Of a DNA stretch of 64,000 nt, positions 42,846-54,703 are shown in pieces (the stretch's first letter is position 1; the number at the start of each line of letters is the position of its first letter). A program made the position numbers and the translations under genes. The notes under the pieces were generated by a model, which saw only the letters and a list, made by a program, of their open reading frames with translations, was not told where the DNA came from and ran no database searches. This DNA comes from Canna indica (taxonomy: Eukaryota; Streptophyta; Magnoliopsida; Zingiberales; Cannaceae), in the NCBI GenBank assembly GCA_034359265.1, contig CP136890.1, positions 63,489,501-63,553,500 of the forward strand, read 5' to 3'.

Positions 42846-43579
42846 AATTAATCTAAACCCTAAAAATTATTCTAACAAATTAAACAATTAATCTAAATAA
42901 TTAATTAACAATTAATTAACAATTAAAAAACAATAAAAAATATATTATTAAACTACAAATTCCGGCGCTGGAGTCAGGTGGACTCCGGCGCCGGCGTACA
43001 GTGGCCGGACACATTGTTCGGCCAATGTACAAGGTCCGGCGGCGGCCATCGGCCGACTGCCGCCGACCGAAACCCTATTTTTAGGGTTTCGGTCGGATTT
43101 TATACCGGCCGCAACGAAAGAGATGGCCGGCCGGAGGGCACATACCTGACAGTGTCGGCAGCAGCGGGAGACGTCGTCGGCGTCGTCGGCGGCGGCAAGA
43201 GGCAGGAGAGGAGGCGGCGGCGGCAGCAGCGGGAGGAAGAAGGGGGGCGGGCGCGATCTGCGACCTATATAAACTTATCAGCAACGGCTCACTCGCCCGT
43301 TAGAAAGCCGTTGCTAATAAGTTATCATCAGCAATGACTCACTTGTCCGTTAGCAAGCTGTTGCTAATAAATTATCATCCGCAACGGCTCACTTGTTCGT
43401 TAAAAAGCCGTTGCTGATAATTAACATCATCAGCAACGGCTCGCATGTCCGTTAGAAAGCCGTTGCAGATACAACATATCTGCAACGGCTCGAGCGGCCG
43501 TAAGAATGTCGTTGCAAATAGCAACGGCTTGAGCGACCGTTGCTGATAGCCGTTGCTGAAGACCAAGTTTCTAGTAGTA
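42846..43579. repeat. CACTA unit B right end: subterminal repeats and TIR
   Basis: It matches 40055-40765: an AT-rich stretch, a GC-rich stretch (42960-43260), palindromic AGCAACGGCT units (43275-43560), and terminus CTAGTAGTA at 43571-43579. Host LTR sequence TAAGCACC follows. Confidence 0.85.
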
Positions 43580-43972
43580 TAAGCACCGCAGCTTAGGATT
43601 TCTAACTTAACTTTACTAGATTATAATTATTTCCTTACAATAAGGATCTTTTACTCGAAAGTCTCCACTCTCACACTGAAAGCACTTTCACACTCGGAAG
43701 TCTTCGCCTTTACACCGAGAGCACTCTTCCACCTCAAACCCTAAAGGATAATAATCATTAATCCTAATAAATCAAGCTACACCAGTGGACTTATGTCTCA
43801 AACACCTAGGCTACCACCCAATCAAACAAACATAGCAACCTAGGTTTATACAAATTGTAATCCAACGAATAAACCACAAAAATAATAATATATGGAGCAA
43901 AAATACAATCAACACAATACTTAGCTCCAAAATCGAATCCTAGCTTCCTCTTGATGCCTTGGATGATGAAAC

Positions 43973-45720
43973 TGTTGGGTGAAATGATAACACTAGAGGG
44001 GGGGGGGGGTGAATAGTATGTTTACTAAATCCTGTTGTCTAAATCCGGTTTTAACCGTTTCTTTGGTTACTTAGGCAAATTACAATTCGGCGACTAAATG
44101 AAGAAGCGATAAATGATAAAGCAATAAGGACAAATATAATATCAATGCAAACACAAGAATTTATAGTGGTTCGGCCCCAATGCCTACTCCACTACCTAAG
44201 CACCCCGTTTAGGATTTCCAAACTAAACTTTACTAGATTAATCTTGTTTCCTTTAGAACGAGGACTTTGACTCGAAGAGTCTCACTCTCAACCTAAGGCA
44301 CTTCCACACCCAAAAGTCTCTACCTTCTTACCGAGAGCACTCTTCCACCTCAACCCTAAGGGACAACTCAACTAATCCTAGTAAACTAAGTTTACACAAG
44401 TAGCTTTACACCTTCTACAACAAGGATACCACTCAATCACAAGACCTAACACTAGGTCTTCTTACAAGCTCAAATCCAAAGAAGTAAACAGGAAAATATA
44501 CAAGTAATGGAGCAAAAATTACAACAATACAAATACTTGCTCCAACACAATGAATCCTAGCTCCTCTTGATGCCTTGATGATGAATCAAATCAAGCTTGA
44601 AGGCAAACTAAAGGATTGAAAGATCAAACTAGGATTTCTCTAAAAAATGGCTCAATGAAAGCTTGGAATTGATCAATGATGGCTCAATGAAAGTTATGGG
44701 TATTTATAGAGCCAAGAAGAAATGGAACGAAACAGCTGGCTCAACGGGCGAAAAACTAGCCATTTTCGCCGTTCGGTCATTTGCCAATCGATCGTCGGTC
44801 GACTGACCGATCGATCGCTCGAGCGACCGCTGGCTTTCTGCGCCTTAAACACTCTATTCGATCGACCGACGGGTCGACCGAATGAGTCGTGAAACTGCGA
44901 TCCGCAATCCGGTCGACCGATCGATCGATCGACGAAGCTACTGTCAGTTTTTGGCCTCGGTCGGTTGACCGACCGATCGATCGAAGTAGCCTTCTACCAT
45001 TTTTTAACATCATTCGGTCAACCGAACCTGGGCAGAGAAGTTTTCTTTGCTTTGTTTTTCTGCTCGTTTGGGTTTCGTCTTCGCTAAGTCTACTTATATA
45101 ACATTTATTAACTTTAAAATAATAACTTTAAAGCATAAATGTTATATAAGGATTACCCCCATTTGGATTCAATAAAAATATCTAAAAAATTAAAATTCTT
45201 AAGAATCAAAATCTAGTTTTTGGGGTCCAGAAAAATTTTTCTGAAAACGAAAATTTTCTAATTTTTCGAGTCAAGAATGGGTAGGCTAAAGGCTTCCAAA
45301 AATTTCTAAAAAATACCCCATTATCTAATTTTAACCCAAGGAATAATTATCGCCATTTTTTTATGTCAAGAAAGTATCTAGGTCATATAGCCCTCTAAGG
45401 AGCTCCCTAGGCTTAGTGAATATAGGGCGGTTTTCGAGTTTTCATGTTTTGGAGTTCGGGATAGGTTTTAGGGTTCTTTGCATCATAAAGATGATTTACA
45501 ATATAAACTAGACACCCTGAACCTAAACTCTAACTTCCTGAAGAATTCGAGCGCGTCGACCAACGTCCTTCCGATTTCTCGATTTCTCCGATTTTTCCGA
45601 TCACGAACGTCGTGCACTAATTGATATGGAACCTGAAAGATTTCTCAAAGAAACATTAGTTCCATGTTTGTTATCATCAAAACCGAGATTAAGATCAAGG
45701 TTGAAAACCTTAAGCCAATA
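43973..45720 (-). repeat. copia solo LTR (1748 bp, TSD GAAAC)
   Basis: TGTTGG...CCAATA ends with GAAAC on both sides (43968-43972 and 45721-45725). No internal region. On the minus strand a TATA (44698-44708) has dense GTCGAC/GATCGA palindromes upstream (44765-45020). It is the closest relative here of the LTR entering at 63457. Confidence 0.93.
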
Positions 45721-45783
45721 GAAACAATGAAGTTTAAGGCTCAAATCAAGATTTCAATATCAAAGCTAGGGTTTGATGAAAAG

Positions 45784-48766
45784 TAGTCATACCCCAAATC
45801 CGGTATGACCGGCCAGGATACGCCACGTACCCCCAAGCCTAACCCAACTCAAACACAACAACAATAACCTGAACAGTGAGAGATTTTTTTTTGTTTGAAA
45901 AGAACAGACATGACATCATGATCCAAACCAAACTAAAACTCAATATGAACACACTGAACAAGTTATTAAAAAGGAGTTCAAATAAATAAACAAGACTCCC
46001 CAAATAAAATAAAATGCGGAACCCACAACCTGAGTCAACATGACTCAACAACTCAAAGAGACACTAAAATGACTCAGGTATCCTCCTCGATCACGACATG
46101 TCACGAGACACGCTGCCCTACCGCCACCAGTCGCGCTACTGTACCTCGGTTCCTCTCTGATCTAACTCAGGTGCTGTAAAACAATAGTAATGAGGGGTAA
46201 GTCCAACTGAGACTTAGTGAGAAGATCAGTCCTTAATTCACCAACTCAATCATCATGCATAAAAACATAAATAACCAATATAAATAGAGTAACAACAACG
46301 TTAAAAGAAATCAGCAATAATACATCCACAACTCTATGTATGAAGCCAACATTTGTCAACAAGCATAAAATATCTATGGTAATAAAATATGAAGAATGCA
46401 ACACCTCAATCATATGCATGCTCCTTGAACCGGTCGGTCCCACATAGCCACATAGGGTAGGTAGACGGGTGGCCGCCGAACTACCACCTAGCTCAGTGCC
46501 GTCTTTTTGGGGCATGCCCTCCCCTCACCGGCATTGGCTCTTCCGAGCTAGCTTGTTGGGGCATACGTTTCCCTCACCTACTCGGGTCTCCGGATTGTCT
46601 CTTTGGGGTATGATCTCCCCTCACCAGTCGGACTTCCGAAATAAGGCCAACGCTGTCTCTTTGAGGTATACCCTACCCTCACCAGCGAAGATTCCGAAAA
46701 ATGCAACAAGCACATCACAACACCACACACACAAGTATATAAGTATAAATAAGATGTGTTATTAACAAGAAATAAAGGGTATGTCAAGTGCATACCTCAT
46801 CCTCCACCTCCTACTGCCTTACATCTCAATCACATACATATATATATGTAGAGCTAGTTCTCACAAATCATGAATGCTCTGCACAAGTAAATAATCATAA
46901 AATAAAGTTATGACACTGTAAGAAAGGAAGCACGTGTATCATGAAAGCAGTGCACAAAAGAAACTCCAACTATAAATCAATGAACTGGAACATGATAAAA
47001 TAACTCGTCATAGAAATCACTGATCTAGGACAAAATTTACCTCATTAACTACTATATCCATGGATCATCTCAGATCGAATCATAAAAATATAGAAAATAT
47101 GATTTTTCAACTTGGCATGCAAAATGAGGCAACGCCTGGCTACAGTTTTCAAAATCTGAAGGTCTAATGGCGAAACAAACCTCACCAATGAATCCGGAAT
47201 GGCGATTAGGTGAATGATTTTGCTAATTTTAAGGCCTCCAAATAATTATTTAGAATAATGAAAGAAATGCCTTAATTTATTTAATAAATCACTGTCATGC
47301 ATAAATATAACGGTGTTACTATCAATAAATCAGTAATGAAATCTCCTCCCTTCATCTAAACCGGATCACATCACAGCCTTCTATCTAATATGATTCAATC
47401 ACAACCCTCTATTTAACATGATGCAATCTTAACCTTACATCTAACCAGATGCAATTATCGTCCTCCATCTACATGATGAAATCATTGCCTTACATCTAAT
47501 CAGATGTAGTCACGACCCTCCATCTAACCAGATGCAATCACAACTCTCCATCTACATGATGCAATCACGGCCTTATATTTAACCAGATGCAATCACAACT
47601 CTCCATCTAACCTGATGCAATCTCGGCCTTCCATCTAATATGATGCAGTCACAGCCTTCCATCTAACATGATGCATCCACAGCATTACATATATCCTAAT
47701 GCAATCCCATCTCTCCATCTACATGATGAAATCATAGCCTTACATCTACATCAGATCAAATCTTTACCCTTCATTTCAACCAATTCAATCCAGTCCTCCA
47801 TCTCACCCAAATCAATCTTAGCCCTTCATTTCATCTCCCCCACCTAGGTCATCTTCATCTCCTCCTCCCCCCCACCTGCGGTCGCCGCCCCTACCCTGGC
47901 CGTCGTCGGGCCGCCAGAGACGATGGCGCCGACGCCAGCACTGACACCAACGCTTGTCGGCGCACCGCCGCCACCACGCGGCGGTGGCGGCGCCTCGCAC
48001 GGCTGCCCGCGCATGGCAGCGATGCCACGCCGGGCGCCGCCTCTCGACAAGGCCGGCGCTGACCGGCCGACTGCAAAAGGAGAAAAAAAAAATAACCGAG
48101 AAAAGAAAAAAACAATATTTTATTCCAAAAAGAAGGTAACCCATATGATTCAATTAAGAAACGACGGATCCGATTTCCGATTCGATACGAGAAAATGCGT
48201 CAAAAATTGATGAAAAATCCCGAAACATAAGAACAACGACATGAATCAACAATTGGAGAAAAGAAGTCCTAAATCCACTCACCGAATGGAGAGAAAATGG
48301 AAGGAAAAGACGTGCAGGATCTTCCCAGATCGACACCAACGAACTCGCGAAAATTCGGCTCCGGTGGCTCCTCCTCGACGACACCTTCTGTCTCCTCTCT
48401 CCCTTGCCTCAGATGGCGCACGGCTCAAAACCCCTGGCTGCACACCTCAGGGTCTAATTTATAGACACCGATTGGGTCCAAATGATCAAAATATCCCTAC
48501 CCAAGCTATTCGACTTAAACATCTCATAACTCACTCGATCTAATTCCAATTTGAGATCCGATTGCACCGCTAATTTCACCTCGAGACCCTCTATAACCCT
48601 AGCATGCTAAATCACATAGATAAGACAAATAAAATTTCCCTTAATTTTTCTACATTAAATGCTTGTTTGGGTCTAATCCCGAAGCTTTTCGCTAATCCGC
48701 GCTAACTAGGGCCCACGATCCCCCACTCAAGAATAAAATATTATTATTAAAATTTTTGGGTATTAA
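45784..48766 (-). repeat. chromovirus solo LTR (2983 bp, TSD AAAAG)
   Basis: Starts TAGTCATACCCC and, on the plus strand, shows CCGGTATGACCGGCCAGG, the reverse complement of the chromovirus 1 LTR end. It ends in TTTTTGGGTATTA, matching the chromovirus LTR start. AAAAG flanks it at 45779-45783 and 48767-48771. There is no internal region. Open frames at 46469, 47818 and 48241 are not genes. Confidence 0.92.
47340..47830. repeat. short tandem repeats within the solo LTR
   Basis: About twelve imperfect copies of a roughly 40-bp unit with CCATCTAACCAGATGCAATC and ACTCTCC or GCCTTACAT as variable parts. The array is not seen in the LTRs of chromovirus 1, so it marks a different subfamily. Confidence 0.7.
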
Positions 48767-49288
48767 AAAAGTGGCTCAATGAAAAGCTTAATATCACAAA
48801 GAATGTCACAATAATTATCGGTGGATGAAAAGAAGGTTGAGGTCATGTATTTATAGGGAAGCAAAGGGTAAAGCTCAACAAACTCCACAACGGCTCAAAA
48901 AAGAGCCGTTGGCTCTCCACCGGTCGATCACCGTCTGATGCTCGGTTGGTCGACGATCGGTCGTTGGTCGGCCGATAACTGCACTTTTGGGTTGATTTTT
49001 GCATTTTGATGGTTTTCGGATTTTAGGTTTCATGTTTTGGTATTTGGGGCTTTTTGTATCATAATGAAGATTTGTACAAGTATACTAGACACATAAATCT
49101 AAATCCTAACTTTCCAATGAAATTCAAGCATCGACGATCGTCTTTTTTATTTCTCCAATTTTCCCGATCACGAATATCGCGTGCAAACCTACTTGGGACT
49201 TGAAAATATTTCTTACTCAAACATTAGTTCTATATTTATTATCATCAAAATCAAGATTAAAATCAATGTTGAAAATCTTAGGCCAACG

Positions 49289-50062
49289 TAGCCCAAAGTG
49301 CTAGTCTAGTCCATATTGTGAGTTTTCTATTAAATTCGTGTCATAAAAATAATATAATGTATTGTATAATTAAGATTAATTATAACTAACAAAATTGAAA
49401 AAAATATATTGAGAATATCCAAATAATGATTATTACTTGCTATTTCCTATTTTCCCATGCTTCATCCATCAAGAAGATGAGAAATAGAAATAATTATTCT
49501 GTATTTTTAAAATCTACCTAAACAAGATAATAAAAATAGACAAATAATAACTTTTCAATTCCTCGTTTATTTAGACAATCAAACCGGCTCTACAACTTCA
49601 ATTCAGTCACATTTTATCCAAAATGTTACATTGCATGAATTTCAATGCCTATTATTTACCACTAATAGTTGATAAGTTGATATTTTGTGGGAAGCTTTTG
49701 TATTTTAGTTTGCACATTCTTCCCTATTTTATTCTAATATATATGTCAATTTTTAAGTCAAAAAATAATTATGTATTGTTTTCACAAATCTGATTAGAAT
49801 TAAAAATTAGGTTAAATTGAAATCTATACAGACAACCGACAAAAGCAAATTCCAAGGAGTAAAATGTAAACATGAGATAAAAAAAGTTAAATATCCTAAA
49901 TAGAAAGGACTAATATGTAAATAACATTGTCAGATTAGGGTTTCTCTGAAATAAATAGTCCTCCGGTCTTCTATTACCTCGCTATCTGCTGCGGCTGACG
50001 AGTGACGAGTTGGGGCTTTTCCTAACGATTCTAGCGAGAGTTTGTAGGGAAGGAAACCTGAG
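49289..50062 (+). promoter_or_regulatory. RPS29 promoter and 5' leader with telo-box
   Basis: An AT-rich upstream region to the LTR end. TTAGGGTTT (49935-49943) is a telo-box (AAACCCTAA in reverse), a known element of plant ribosomal-protein gene promoters. The pyrimidine-rich stretch GTCCTCCGGTCTTC (about 49958-49971) lies in the likely leader. No other gene is seen. The transcription start is not fixed. Confidence 0.7.
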
Positions 50063-52074
50063 ATGGGTCATTCTAACGTCTGGAATTCGCACCCCAAGAA
50101 TTATGGTCCTGGATCACGGGCCTGGTAAGCTATTTCACCGATTTTGCCTCTTTTTCTCTCCATTTTTTTTCTTATCTTATCTTTTTATGTCTTGTTTTTT
50201 GCTATTCGTCTCGTACAAACATGGATCTCCTCAACTAATTGAACAAGTAACTTGGATTTTGTGGTGGATCTCTGCGCTTCAAGTAGTTGATAAATAATTA
50301 TCGTTCTTCTGCGGTTGCTCATTCAGATGAATTTAATGGATGTTTGTGTTTAAAGCTCAGACTTTTTGATTGTTTCAGGGTTAAATCTCTTTGCATTGTT
50401 ATTCAGCACTTATTTGTTGTCTAATTTATTATATCATATAGAAATTAGTGGTCATAGAGAAAAAGTTCAGATCGCAGTTGGTTAAATGGTACATCATGCA
50501 ATGAACATTTTTTAATTTTTTTTTTGTATATTCAATTTTTCATGTGATATGATCTTTTATTTAACTTTGTCTATTTTTTAGTTACCTAGATAATTATTTG
50601 GACTGTGTTTTCTGTAAAAAAATAATTTTCCAATCTATAGTTTGATCTCTTTCTATATGATAATTTGCTGTTCATTTATATGTTGCACTGCTATGGAGAT
50701 AATCATGTACCATGTGGTATAATATATGCATTGCTATACTAAATATTTGATATCCACCTATACTGTCATGGATGGTTATCAATCATCTTTCGCCATATAT
50801 TTCCTTTCTGATCTTTGTGTGTTGTTTTATTTGGTTGCAGCCGTGTGTGTGGCAACCCTCATGCAATTATCAGGAAGTATGGTCTCATGTGCTGCAGGCA
50901 GTGCTTCCGCAGCAATGCTAAAGAAATCGGCTTCATTAAGGTAAATTTTGAGGTTGTATAATAAAATAGATTATTTTCTTACACAAAATATTTCCTGCAT
51001 CATTTAAAGCTTTATTTGGTTGTTTCTAGTCAACAAGATCTAATGCCCTTCTGTTTCTTTCAAACCAAGCCTTATATCCTCATTAATATTATTACACCAT
51101 TTTACAATTATTATTTTGTATGAAGCATTCGTAGGAAGTTTATAAGTTTATTCTATATTGAATTTGTCTTGTTTGACAAGTTTTGATTGCATTTTCTATT
51201 ATTCTATAGCTATTAGATATATTGGACCATTTTATGTGGGTATCACAACCACCACCATTGACCTATTCTGCCACTTTATAAATATGACTATGGGGATGGA
51301 ACTTGTTTGTATGCACACTTAAGATGCATATTCCCTATTTTTTTCACAAGATGTGTAGTTCTATAATTTCTATTCACTTGATGCAATGAGATGTCGTTTT
51401 TGAATATGCCATTCCAGTTTCTTCATGCAATTAAAGAATATTGTGGATTTAGCATTTCAACTCTATGTCCAGATTATTCTTTGTTTGAAGTGTTAGTGTA
51501 CTGGTTTAAGGTATGGTTTTACTTATTGTACTTTAATTTTTTTAAAGACACTTTCTTCGATACACTTTCTATTATCATAATATTGGTAATTTTTTGAATG
51601 CCATTAAGTTCGCTCATACAAACTCCAAACTTTAAATGTTTGATCTTATGAAATTATTCCAGATGCTTATTTTCTGCAACAATTCATTGTCTTCCCTGTT
51701 TTTAATATAAGCTCCGCATGATCCCTCCAAATGTTATAGTCAAATGTTAAGCTTTGTAGATTTTCTGGTTGTGATGTGTTTTTTTAAGTTCTTTGTTTCA
51801 AGTTCTTCAGTATGTAGTATAGATTGGGAATGTAGTCTTGAAGTTTACGTAAACTCAATCAAATTGTTCATGTGAAGAAAGATATAGCGGAATATAAACT
51901 TGAATGTGTCTTGTGCACCTAATAGTGTATATTTTAATGTATATGGGTGAATTTATAAAATAACAATGCGCCTAATTTTGTATATCTAAATGCCTATAAA
52001 CATTATTGTCTACTTTTGAAAAGGACATGCCATTCAATTAATTACTTTTGGTTAATTTCTTGCAGTACCGCTGA
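50063..52074 (+). CDS. RPS29: 40S ribosomal protein S29 (uS14), three exons
   Basis: Exons: 50063-50124, 50841-50940 and 52066-52074. Joined they give 56 residues, the normal length, starting [18 protein letters not shown] and ending IKYR by family pattern. Zinc-binding Cys21, Cys24, Cys39 and Cys42 (CRVC and CRQC pairs) are all present. Both introns have GT at the start (gtaagc, gtaaat) and ttgcag or cttgcag at the end. S29 is a small-subunit protein in the head of the 40S ribosome, near the mRNA entry region. Intron 1 (716 bp) splits codon 21, intron 2 (1125 bp) lies between codons 54 and 55. The frame is intact and no element interrupts it, so it is probably functional. A 72-codon open frame over exon 2 (50726-50944) is in the wrong frame. 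The 3' untranslated region probably runs to about 52300. Confidence 0.96.
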
Positions 52075-52329
52075 AGATCTTGATTCTCTCCAAGGCAGGG
52101 CTTGCAATATGAAAGTACTATTTTGTAGCTGATAGAGATTTGGAACAACTGCATTTGTGTATTGGTGTATTGGTGTTCTTTATTTGAACATTGTCACCCT
52201 AGCAAACTGTCTTCTTTTAAACCTACCCTAGCAACTAGCAAGCTTTGTTACCTTGCTAGAATTGTGGTGATTAATTTGAAAACCTAGCTTTCTAATTCAT
52301 TACTCGTGCCTAGTTATTTTTAGATGCCT

Positions 52330-53725
52330 AACTTTTATAACTCGTAGAATGCATTTGTTGCTCTTCCCAAAAGCGATGTAACGTATTATTTAAGTTTAGT
52401 AGGAATTAGCATGACTGGGTAAATATAAATAACCTAAATGGATAAAATAAGACAACCTTTTTGAAATACTTGCAAAAATAATCTATGATATTCTTTAGTG
52501 TGATTTTAATTTTCATGAAAAAATGTACCTAATAGAATAAAAATTGAGCTTTTATTTTATTTTGAAATAGTTGACCAAGATTTTTTGGTAAATAAATTTA
52601 TGTTTCTTACTTTTATTTGTGGGCCATTATTATTTTTCAAACACTATCATAAATTTTCATCATATGTGATTTTATTCTCTTATGTCTTTTCCTCAGCTAT
52701 AATTACATTTTTAACATATAAAATGAATAGGAAAATAGAGAAGTTATTAAAGGGTCAACTTTTTAAAATATCTTACAAAATAGTATATGATATTTTTTAG
52801 TACCTTTTTATTTTTAGTTTTGTTCTTCAATTATTGTGGAAATGACAAATAACATTAAACAAAATGTTCTGAGTAATATCATTTGAGCTTTCATTTTATT
52901 TTTGAAATAGTTTAACAAGATATTCAATTATATAAATAAATTTATTTTTCTCATTTTTTTTCCTCGGCTATTATTGTTTTTGAAATAGTATATCATATAT
53001 TTTCACTATGTATATAAGTTTTACTCCTTTTTCTTTTCCGCAGATGTAATTATTTTGTAAACATATTTAATTAATGTGAAAATGGAAATATTATCATAGG
53101 GTTAGATAGAGTAAATCCTAAATGAAAAATGATAATATTTTAAAAATATGTTTAATGTGTTGTTATTTTTAGTTTTCTTTCTCAATTATTATGAATTTTA
53201 GACAATGATAAATTACCATAAAAAATGTTCTTAATCGAATAAAAAATTGAGCTTAGTTTTGAAATAGTTTACCAAGTTTTATATCATGTAAATAAATTTA
53301 TTTTTCTCATTTTTATCCCTCAACATTATTTTTAAAATAGTATATCATAATTTTTCACTATATATATTTTTATTCTCTTATTTCTTTTCCTCAGCTATAA
53401 TTATTTTTTAAACATGTTAAAATTACAATTATTGTAAATTTTAGAAAATTACAAATTACCATGAAAAATGTTTTTAATGGAAATAAAAAATTGAGGCTTA
53501 ATTTGATTTTTGAAATAGTTACTGAGATTTTCTACTATGTAAAGAAATTTACTTATCTCATTTTTATTCCTCGGCTATTATTATTTTTTGAAATTGTGTA
53601 TAATAAATTTTAAGTATATATAATTTTATTCTTTTACTTTTTGTCAGCTATAATTATTTTTACATATTAAATTAATGAGAAAATGAAAATATTATTACAT
53701 GGTTAAAAAGTTATAAGTTATTCAT
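52330..53725. repeat. AT-rich tandem repeats downstream of RPS29
   Basis: A block starting TTTTGAAATAGTTNACCAAG, with TAAATAAATTTAT and then TTTTCCTCAGCTATAATTA, recurs at about 52560, 52905, 53258 and 53508: at least four diverged copies spaced 250-355 bp. No gene. Confidence 0.7.
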
Positions 53726-53890
53726 TATAAATAAGGAAAATATATAAATATAGCATGTACTTTGACATTTGTCTTAATTGTGGTCTGTATTTTTATTTGT
53801 CTCATTTGTGTATATATACTAAGACATTTATTTTAATTGTGGTCTGTCGTCAAATTTTCGTCGGACGCTTAGTTAAAATAACGACGTAGC

Positions 53891-54294
53891 ACGTTGACCT
53901 GTATAAAAAGCATCGCCTTCGCACTGTAGCAGTGGTTCTTGGTCTCCAAAATCAAGCTCTCGAGTGACAACCATGTGAAAACCCAAAATAACCTTCCCTC
54001 CGTCGCCGGCAACAACGAGGAGGGCGTCGACGACCCCGCCTGTGTCACCAAATGCACTGAAATACAGGACGCCGAAAAGGAAAAAGAGAACTAGCAACAT
54101 GGAGAACCCATTGCACAAACTAACTAATTCTATCAACCAGTCTTTTGGTTCGCTAAAGTAGTCGTAGTCAGTGAGGAATCTTTCCCGTCTTTGCCCTGCT
54201 GCTGCTGCTTTGCCATGCACGCCTCCTTCGTGTTGGGCATTGCTTCCACTTCATTCCGCTGCCCATTTCAAAATTCCCACCTCCTTATCCCCAA
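53891..54294 (+). other. sequence upstream of the polygalacturonase start
   Basis: Lies between the left TIR and the ATG. GC content rises. It may be the captured promoter and leader. On the minus strand a 115-codon frame (53873-54220) has a hydrophobic stretch, but it resembles nothing I recognise and it overlaps the TIR. Confidence 0.45.
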
Positions 54295-54703
54295 ATGAAG
54301 CTCATTACACTCTTGATTCTGCTTCTCTTCATTACACGGGTAAATGCAAGAACTCATCATCACAAGAAGCACCTGAAGAGCAGCGCGGTTCACCATCGAT
54401 CAGCAGCGCCTCCATCTCGACACCTTGAGCCGTCGCGGCCGCCAAAATCCACTATTAGTTTTCCTCTTGCTCTTGCGCCTTCTCTGGAGACGACTCTGCC
54501 AGGCCCTGTGGTGTACAACGTGCTCTCATTTGGAGCAATGGGCGACAGAGTGGCAAACGACACCGAAGCCTTCAAGACCGCATGGGACTCCACCTGCGAC
54601 GAAGGATCGGGCGTCGTGCTCGTCCCACGCGGCTACATGTTCAAGATCACGTCGACAATCTTCGTAGGGCCATGCCAGAGTGGGCTCACGCTTCGGGTGA
54701 ATG
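54295..54703 (+). pseudogene. polygalacturonase-like (GH28) N-terminal fragment
   Basis: The ATG at 54295 opens a signal peptide (MKLITLLILLLFITRVNA), a His/Lys-rich stretch (HHHKKH) and a Pro-rich linker. The first pectin-lyase-fold motif of plant polygalacturonases follows (VYNVLSFGAMGD, AFKTAWDSTCDE, VVLVPRGYMF, TIFVGPCQSG). Homology stops after LTLRVN, where copia RNase H sequence begins. The catalytic NTD, DD, GHG and RIK motifs would come later and are missing, so it has no pectin-cleaving activity. The His-rich leader recalls exo-acting PG clades (weak). About 136 of some 450-500 codons are present. Confidence 0.85.

Larger units (their letters stand above)
35144..43579 (-). mobile_element. 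CACTA (En/Spm) DNA transposon with partial tandem duplication
   Basis: The right end, on the other strand, begins TACTACTAGAAACTTGGTC (a CACTACTAG terminus with a mutated first base) followed by AGCAACGGC subterminal repeats. The left end has the same subterminal repeats, but its tip is blurred because the host LTR itself reads CACTACC at that point. Unit A is a near-complete element with a TNP2-type transposase (35144-40765). Unit B (40766-43579) repeats A's right half. The inner right terminus of A survives at 40754-40765. Confidence 0.9.
40766..43579 (-). mobile_element. CACTA unit B: truncated tandem copy
   Basis: It matches 37885-40765 of unit A nearly base for base (transposase N-terminal half, hairpin, 26-bp repeats, GC-rich stretch, subterminal repeats, TIR). 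It begins abruptly right after A's TIR, where TGATTGATT is shared by both parents of the junction. The part of the element left of the junction is absent. Confidence 0.88.
34946..49288 (-). repeat. copia 3 5' LTR, split by three insertions
   Basis: LTR pieces in order: 34946 to about 35143, about 43580-43972, 45726-45783 and 48772-49288. They join into one copia LTR when the CACTA element (35144-43579), copia solo LTR (43973-45720) and gypsy solo LTR (45784-48766) are set aside, because each break falls in sequence that is continuous in the intact LTR at 26276-27870. It ends CCAACG (49283-49288), a mutated CCAACA. The minus strand has a TATA at about 48848-48856 with palindromes upstream (48920-48975). 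Confidence 0.85.

Noticed and set aside
47818..48210. Arg/Ala/Gly-rich frames on both strands near the solo LTR right part
   Set aside because: A GC-rich patch of a chromovirus LTR; no start context or domain, and frames on both strands are equally open.
50726..50944. 72-codon frame ending in [11 protein letters not shown]
   Set aside because: Wrong-frame reading of RPS29 exon 2 and the end of intron 1.
53873..54220. 115-codon minus frame with a hydrophobic segment, divergent from the polygalacturonase fragment
   Set aside because: It overlaps the left TIR and the presumed captured promoter; resembles no family I know, so not called as a gene.
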